Assembly: GCA_963821505.1 (NCBI GenBank)
Contig: CAWGEH010000021.1
Span: 62,001 to 126,000, forward strand
DNA length: 64,000 bases
DNA from: VAZQ01 sp963821505
Lineage (GTDB): Bacteria > Pseudomonadota > Alphaproteobacteria > Rhizobiales > Xanthobacteraceae
Direction: 5' to 3'
Translations under genes and position numbers: made by a program
Notes under the pieces: generated by a model
Databases searched by the model: none
What the model was told of the DNA's origin: nothing
The model's input: only the letters and a program-made list of their open reading frames with translations
Shown: piece by piece, positions 59,668 to 64,000 of the stretch
Numbering within the stretch: position 1 is the first letter of the stretch
Layout: each line of letters starts with the position of its first letter

Positions 59668-60779
59668 GACGTCAGGCCAAGGGCATCGGGCTCGCCATCG
59701 TCGGCGCCGGCCGGGTTGGGCTGTTCCGCGGCGAGGTCGCGGCGCGCCATCCGGCCGTGCAATGGATCGGCATCGCCGAGAAGAACCATAACCGCGGCCT
59801 CTATGTCGCGGAGAAGATCAGTGCCGACTTCGTCACCCAGGATTATCGCGAGCTCATCAAGCGCCCGGAAGTCACGTGCGCCGTCATCGCCACCGACGAG
59901 CATCTCCACGTCGATCCGATCATGGCGGCGGTCGAGCGCGGCGTGCCGATGCTGATCGAGAAGCCGCTGGCGACCGATCTCGGCGAATCCGCGCGCGTGC
60001 TCGCGGCGATCACCGCTGCCAAGCTCGACGCGGTCGTGGGCTATACCCAGCGCTTCCGCCGCAAATGGCTCGCAGCCAAGGAGAAGGTGCGCACCGGCGC
60101 GCTCGGCGACGTGACGCTGGTGACTTCGCGCGCGTTCATGAACCGGCTCGTCGCCATCGACAACTACAAGCGCACCAACGACCCCAAGACGATCTCGCCG
60201 ATGGTGATCTCGGGCACCCACGCGCTCGACATCGTGATGTGGTATATGGAGGCCAAGACCCCGGTCGAATGCTACGCGCGCTCGATCGACAAGGTCTTGG
60301 GACCCGCCTACCAGGGCATCGATGCCACCGCGGGCATGATCATGTTCTCGGACGGCAGCGTCTATCACCTCAACATCTCGTGGGCGCTGCCGGTGACCTG
60401 GCCGGGCGCGGTCTACAGCCTCGAGGTCGGCATCACCGGGACCGAGGGCGTTCTCACCATCGACGACACCCACCGTGATATGGTGCTCGCAGTCTCGGCG
60501 CCGCAGGAAGAAGGCTACGCGCCCGACAAGAGCCGGCTGGTCGACTTCATGGGCAGCTATCCGCCCGGCGACATGGCGCTCGGCGAATTGCGCGGACCGA
60601 TGCGGGACGAAACCGAGTCCTGGCTCAATCGCATCGCGCTCGGCCTGCCGACGCAGGCGGCCACCGCCCGCGAGGCGCATAACCGCCTGATGCTGACCAA
60701 GGCGCTGGATTTGTCGGCGCGGCGCAAGCAGGCGGTGAAGCTGCCGCTCGAGCCCGACGAGGAGCGCGCGGCGGCGTGA
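59664..60779 (+). CDS. Gfo/Idh/MocA-family oxidoreductase, second copy
   Basis: A 371-residue paralogue. ATG 59664 overlaps the previous stop codon (ATGA). LAIVGAGRVGLFRGEVAARH is the NAD(P) motif and LIEKPLATDLGESA the EKP motif. The two probably act on successive intermediates or form a mixed oligomer. Confidence 0.9.
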   Translation: MRRQAKGIGLAIVGAGRVGLFRGEVAARHPAVQWIGIAEKNHNRGLYVAEKISADFVTQDYRELIKRPEVTCAVIATDEHLHVDPIMAAVERGVPMLIEKPLATDLGESARVLAAITAAKLDAVVGYTQRFRRKWLAAKEKVRTGALGDVTLVTSRAFMNRLVAIDNYKRTNDPKTISPMVISGTHALDIVMWYMEAKTPVECYARSIDKVLGPAYQGIDATAGMIMFSDGSVYHLNISWALPVTWPGAVYSLEVGITGTEGVLTIDDTHRDMVLAVSAPQEEGYAPDKSRLVDFMGSYPPGDMALGELRGPMRDETESWLNRIALGLPTQAATAREAHNRLMLTKALDLSARRKQAVKLPLEPDEERAAA

Positions 60780-60816
60780 TGCGCCGTGTCGGCTCGCGGA
60801 TTGGGAGAAAGACGCC

Positions 60817-61296
60817 ATGATGGGTAAGACGATCGTTGCCGCGCTGGCTCTCGCGATCCCGCTGGCGGCGTTGGACGCCGAAGGGGAACCGGCTGCGCAG
60901 ACACCGGGACCCTACTCGCCCGGCATCGCGGAAATCATGATCAATACGCAAGTTCGCCACGGCAAGCTCTGGCTCGCCGGCGACGCGCGCAATTGGGACC
61001 TCGCCGACTACGAGATCGACGAGCTCAAGGAGGGATTCGAAGACGTGGTCCAGTACTATCCCGTCTACAAGGACATACCGGTCGGCAAGATGATCGAGGC
61101 CACCATCTTGCCCCCGATCGCAGAGGTGGAAAAAGCCATCAAGGCGCGCGACCGCGCCAAGTTTGTCGCCGCCTTCGACAAGCTCACGGAGGCATGCAAT
61201 AGTTGTCACCAAGCCGCAAACCGCGCCTTCATCGTGATCCAGCGCCCCGCGGCCTCGGTCTTCCCCAATCAATCGTTCGCGCCCAAGCGCAATTGA
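60817..61296 (+). CDS. Periplasmic cytochrome c'-like (class II) protein
   Basis: A 159-residue protein with a signal peptide (TIVAALALAIPLAALDA). The single heme-binding motif CNSCH (C127, C130, H131) is close to the C-terminus, as in four-helix class II cytochromes c'. It may receive electrons from a periplasmic dehydrogenase; the molybdoenzyme at 53866-56645 is one candidate. Confidence 0.85.
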   Translation: MMGKTIVAALALAIPLAALDAEGEPAAQTPGPYSPGIAEIMINTQVRHGKLWLAGDARNWDLADYEIDELKEGFEDVVQYYPVYKDIPVGKMIEATILPPIAEVEKAIKARDRAKFVAAFDKLTEACNSCHQAANRAFIVIQRPAASVFPNQSFAPKRN

Positions 61297-61335
61297 TCGA
61301 GGCCCCTCCCACATTTCCCCAAGCCGGATGACATC

Positions 61336-62346
61336 GTGAGCAAGCTTCTGCTGGTTTTCCTGCTCGGTCTTGTCACCCCCGCGGTCGCGCAGGAAGACGT
61401 TGCCGCTTTTTTCAAGGGCAAGACGCTGCGGCTCATCGTCGGAGTCGGCGTCGGCTCAGGCTACGACATCAATGCGCGGCTGCTTGCGCGCCACATGGCC
61501 GCGCATATTCCTGGCCAGCCCACCATCATCGTGCAGAACCAGCCGGGGGCCGGCAGCCTCACCATGACCAACGCGCTCTACCATACCGGCCCGTTCGACG
61601 GCACCGTGATGGGCGCGTCGTTCAACGGCATGCCGACCACGCCGCTGCTGCAGCCCTCCGGCGCCCGTTTCGACCCGGTGAAGCTCAACTGGCTCGGCAG
61701 CACCAATCGCGAGACGCAGGCGCTGTATGTCTGGCACACCGCGCCGGCGCAGGTGCTCGAAGATGCCAGGACCCAGGAGACCGTGATGGGCGCCCAGGCG
61801 CCCGGCTCGACCCAGTTCGATTATCCCGTGCTCGCCAACCGACTGTTCGGGTTCAAGTTCAAGGTCGTCACCGGCTACGAGAGCACCCCGAAGATCCATC
61901 TTGCGATGGAGAGCGGCGAGGTTCACGGCACCATCGCCAACTGGTCGACGCTCAAGGCGATCAACGGAAATTGGATCACGGAGAAGAAGATTCGCATCCT
62001 CACGCAATGGGCGCTGAAGAAGAACCCCGAGCTCAATGACGTTCCGCTGTTCCTGGATCTCGCCAAGAGCGATGCCGAGCGCGCGGCGCTGCGGCTGATG
62101 CTGGCGCGCCTGGAATATGGCCGGCCGTTCTTTCTGCCGCCGAATGTGCCGGCGGCGCGCGTCGAGGCGCTGCGGCGGGCATTCGATGCCACTATGCAGG
62201 ATGCGGCCTATCTCGCCGAGGCCGAAAGGCTCAAGATCGACGTCGAGCCGCTCTCCGGCGAGCAGGTGGCCGCGCTGGTCGAGCAGGTCTCCCGCACTCC
62301 CGCCGATACCGTCGCCCGCGTCCGCGCGGCGATGGAAAACAAGTAG
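61336..62346 (+). CDS. TctC/Bug-like tricarboxylate-transport receptor
   Basis: A 336-residue protein from GTG 61336 with a signal peptide ending PAVAQ. FKGKTLRLIVGVGVGSGYDINARLLARHM and IVQNQPGAGSLTMTNALYH are motifs of a diverged Bug subfamily. Orphan in this window, next to a cytochrome and a molybdenum hydroxylase. Confidence 0.85.
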   Translation: MSKLLLVFLLGLVTPAVAQEDVAAFFKGKTLRLIVGVGVGSGYDINARLLARHMAAHIPGQPTIIVQNQPGAGSLTMTNALYHTGPFDGTVMGASFNGMPTTPLLQPSGARFDPVKLNWLGSTNRETQALYVWHTAPAQVLEDARTQETVMGAQAPGSTQFDYPVLANRLFGFKFKVVTGYESTPKIHLAMESGEVHGTIANWSTLKAINGNWITEKKIRILTQWALKKNPELNDVPLFLDLAKSDAERAALRLMLARLEYGRPFFLPPNVPAARVEALRRAFDATMQDAAYLAEAERLKIDVEPLSGEQVAALVEQVSRTPADTVARVRAAMENK

Positions 62347-62444
62347 GTCGCCGCGGTCGCGGGCAAGTCCAAGCGGACTCCCCTCCGTCCCCCTTTCGGC
62401 TATAAACGCTCCTCCGCCTATTCCCCCCAAATCCGGAAGCCGCC

Positions 62445-64000
62445 ATGGATTCAAAGACCGTTGAAAGCCGCGCGCAGCGACAGCCACGCCTGGAGGACGA
62501 TCCGTTGGTGCGCGGCCTCGGACGCTATGCCGCCGATGTCCCGATGACCGGCCAGGCTCACGCCTTTTTCGTCCGTTCCCCGCACGCCTTCGCCGACATC
62601 CGCTCGATCGATACCGAAGCGGCGAAGGCCGTGCCCGGGGTGCTGGCCGTGCTGACCGCCGCCGACATGGCGGGGATCGGCAATGTCTCCCAGCACCCGC
62701 CGCTCGCCGGCCGCGGCGGCACAAAGCTGATCGTTCCACACCGTCCTGCCCTCGCCGGCCCCACCGTGCGCCATGTGGGCGAGGCGGTTGCCGTCGTGGT
62801 CGCCGAGACGCTCACCGCCGCGCAGGACGCCGCCGAACTCGTCACCGTGGATTATGAGGAGCGTACCCCGGCGGTAGACCTGCGCGCCGCCGTTGGCGAG
62901 GGCGCCCCGCAAGTCTGGCCGGAGGCGCCGGGCAATATCGCGGTCGACTGGCCCGGATTGGCGGCAGATCCGGACGCCAATGCGAAGGAGGTCGATCGCG
63001 TCATCGCCGCGGCGCCGCACGTGGCGCGCGTCGCCATCGTCCATCAACGCATCCTGGTCCAATCGATGGAGCCGCGCGGCGCGACGGCGGGCTACGATGC
63101 CGCCAACGACAGCTACTTCCTGCGCTGCTGCTCGCAGAGCGCGCGCGCGTTGCGCGACGGGCTGGCCCCCATTCTGGGCGTTCCCAAGGAGCGCCTGCGG
63201 GTCGTCACCGAGGACGTCGGCGGGGCCTTCGGATTGAAGACCGGACCCTATCCGGAGTACCTCGCCATCCTGGTGGCGGCGCGCAGAATCGGCCGGCCGG
63301 TGCACTGGATGTCGAACCGCGCCGAGGCCTTCCTCAGCGACAATCACGCCCGCGACGCTTATAGCGACGTCGAGCTTGCGCTCAGCGAACGGGGAAAATT
63401 TCTGGCGCTGCGCGTGCGTCACCTCGGGAACATGGGGGCCTATATCGGGGCCGTCGGCGCCAACATCCAGACCGTGAATCTCACGCGCTGCCTGCCGGGC
63501 ATGTACGACATCCCGCTCATCGACATCGGCGTGCGCTGCGTGTTCACCAATACCACCACCACCGCGCCCTACCGCGGCGCCGGACGCCCCGAGGCGAACT
63601 TCATGCTCGAGCGCGTCATCGACGAGGCCGCGCGCGTCACCGGCATCGATCCGGTGAAGCTGCGCCGGCGCAACCTCATCAAGCCCTCGGCGATGCCTTA
63701 CAAGACCGCCGTCGGCACCACGATCGACAGCGGCGAGTTCGAGACCGTGCTCGACAAGGCGCTGACGCTCGCCGACTACGACGGTTTCAAGCAGCGCCGG
63801 CGCGAGGCCGCCAAACGCGGCAAATATCGCGGCCTCGGCATTTCCTGCATGCTGGAGCATGCCGGAGGCTTTCCGCTCGAAGGCACCGCGCTCAGCTTTC
63901 CCGGCGGCGAGACGCTCGTTCTCGGCCTTAACGTTCAGTCGACCGGCCAGGGCCACGCCACCGTATTCAATCCCATGCTGGCGGAGCGGCTGGGCATCAG
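62445..64000 (+). CDS. Molybdenum hydroxylase large subunit (CoxL/CutL, aldehyde oxidase type), 3' end outside window
   Basis: The frame is open from ATG 62445 to the window edge (518 codons). The start RQPRLEDDPLVRGLGRYAAD, then FFVRSPHAFADIRS, DVGGAFGLKTG and TTTTAPYRGAGRPEANF are typical of xanthine dehydrogenase-family molybdopterin subunits of the CO-dehydrogenase-like clade. The AYxCSFR active-site loop of true CO dehydrogenase is not seen. The small and medium subunit genes are not upstream, so they may lie beyond the edge. Confidence 0.9.
   Translation, partial: MDSKTVESRAQRQPRLEDDPLVRGLGRYAADVPMTGQAHAFFVRSPHAFADIRSIDTEAAKAVPGVLAVLTAADMAGIGNVSQHPPLAGRGGTKLIVPHRPALAGPTVRHVGEAVAVVVAETLTAAQDAAELVTVDYEERTPAVDLRAAVGEGAPQVWPEAPGNIAVDWPGLAADPDANAKEVDRVIAAAPHVARVAIVHQRILVQSMEPRGATAGYDAANDSYFLRCCSQSARALRDGLAPILGVPKERLRVVTEDVGGAFGLKTGPYPEYLAILVAARRIGRPVHWMSNRAEAFLSDNHARDAYSDVELALSERGKFLALRVRHLGNMGAYIGAVGANIQTVNLTRCLPGMYDIPLIDIGVRCVFTNTTTTAPYRGAGRPEANFMLERVIDEAARVTGIDPVKLRRRNLIKPSAMPYKTAVGTTIDSGEFETVLDKALTLADYDGFKQRRREAAKRGKYRGLGISCMLEHAGGFPLEGTALSFPGGETLVLGLNVQSTGQGHATVFNPMLAERLGI

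Overview
The window looks like a high-GC alphaproteobacterial chromosome, most likely of the order Hyphomicrobiales (Xanthobacteraceae/Nitrobacteraceae-like). This is inferred from a SciP/DUF1153 CtrA regulator, a PmtA-type methyltransferase, many orphan Bug-type solute receptors and several families of palindromic intergenic repeats. No tRNA, rRNA, CRISPR array, transposase, phage or plasmid gene was seen. Three genes carry what look like single-base insertions, so this may be a draft or metagenome sequence.

Layout. 1-4.4 kb: the end of a branched-chain amino acid-type binding protein, and a large zinc-ribbon/cyclase/ATPase/TPR signalling protein. 4.5-11.2 kb: a four-gene cassette with a LodA-like N-terminal half, a LodA-like C-terminal half fused to a ferritin-like domain, a SPASM radical SAM enzyme, and a LodB/QhpG-like flavoprotein (frameshifted). 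This resembles a system that builds a protein-derived quinone cofactor and is the most interesting part of the window. 11.3-15.3 kb: housekeeping genes (PmtA-like, MnmA, SciP, DUF2905, an SDR). 15.6-23.7 kb: a probable aromatic-acid catabolic region with a PanB-like protein, a hydrolase, GlcG, a dihydroxyphthalate decarboxylase-like protein, a Rieske oxygenase (frameshifted), a zinc dehydrogenase, a PdxA/TphB-like dehydrogenase and a Rieske ferredoxin.

23.8-30 kb: a D-Ala-D-Ala dipeptidase, small conserved proteins, a cold-shock protein with terminator, an LTXXQ periplasmic protein, and an ECF sigma/anti-sigma/fasciclin operon. 30-46.5 kb: a second Rieske oxygenase, an amidase remnant, a serine hydrolase, a beta-hydroxyacid dehydrogenase, an AbrB-type membrane protein, a NitT/TauT ABC transporter whose genes are dispersed among Bug receptors and an HD protein, an LVIVD propeller protein with a histone-like tail, and a CobW GTPase.

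46.7-64 kb: a very large hybrid histidine kinase, a small unknown protein, a Bug receptor, an isoquinoline-oxidoreductase-type molybdoenzyme pair, a two-subunit CoA-transferase, two Gfo/Idh/MocA dehydrogenases, a cytochrome c'-like protein, another Bug-like receptor, and the start of a second molybdenum hydroxylase large subunit cut by the window edge. Overall the region suggests an aerobic soil or water heterotroph that scavenges organic acids and aromatics.
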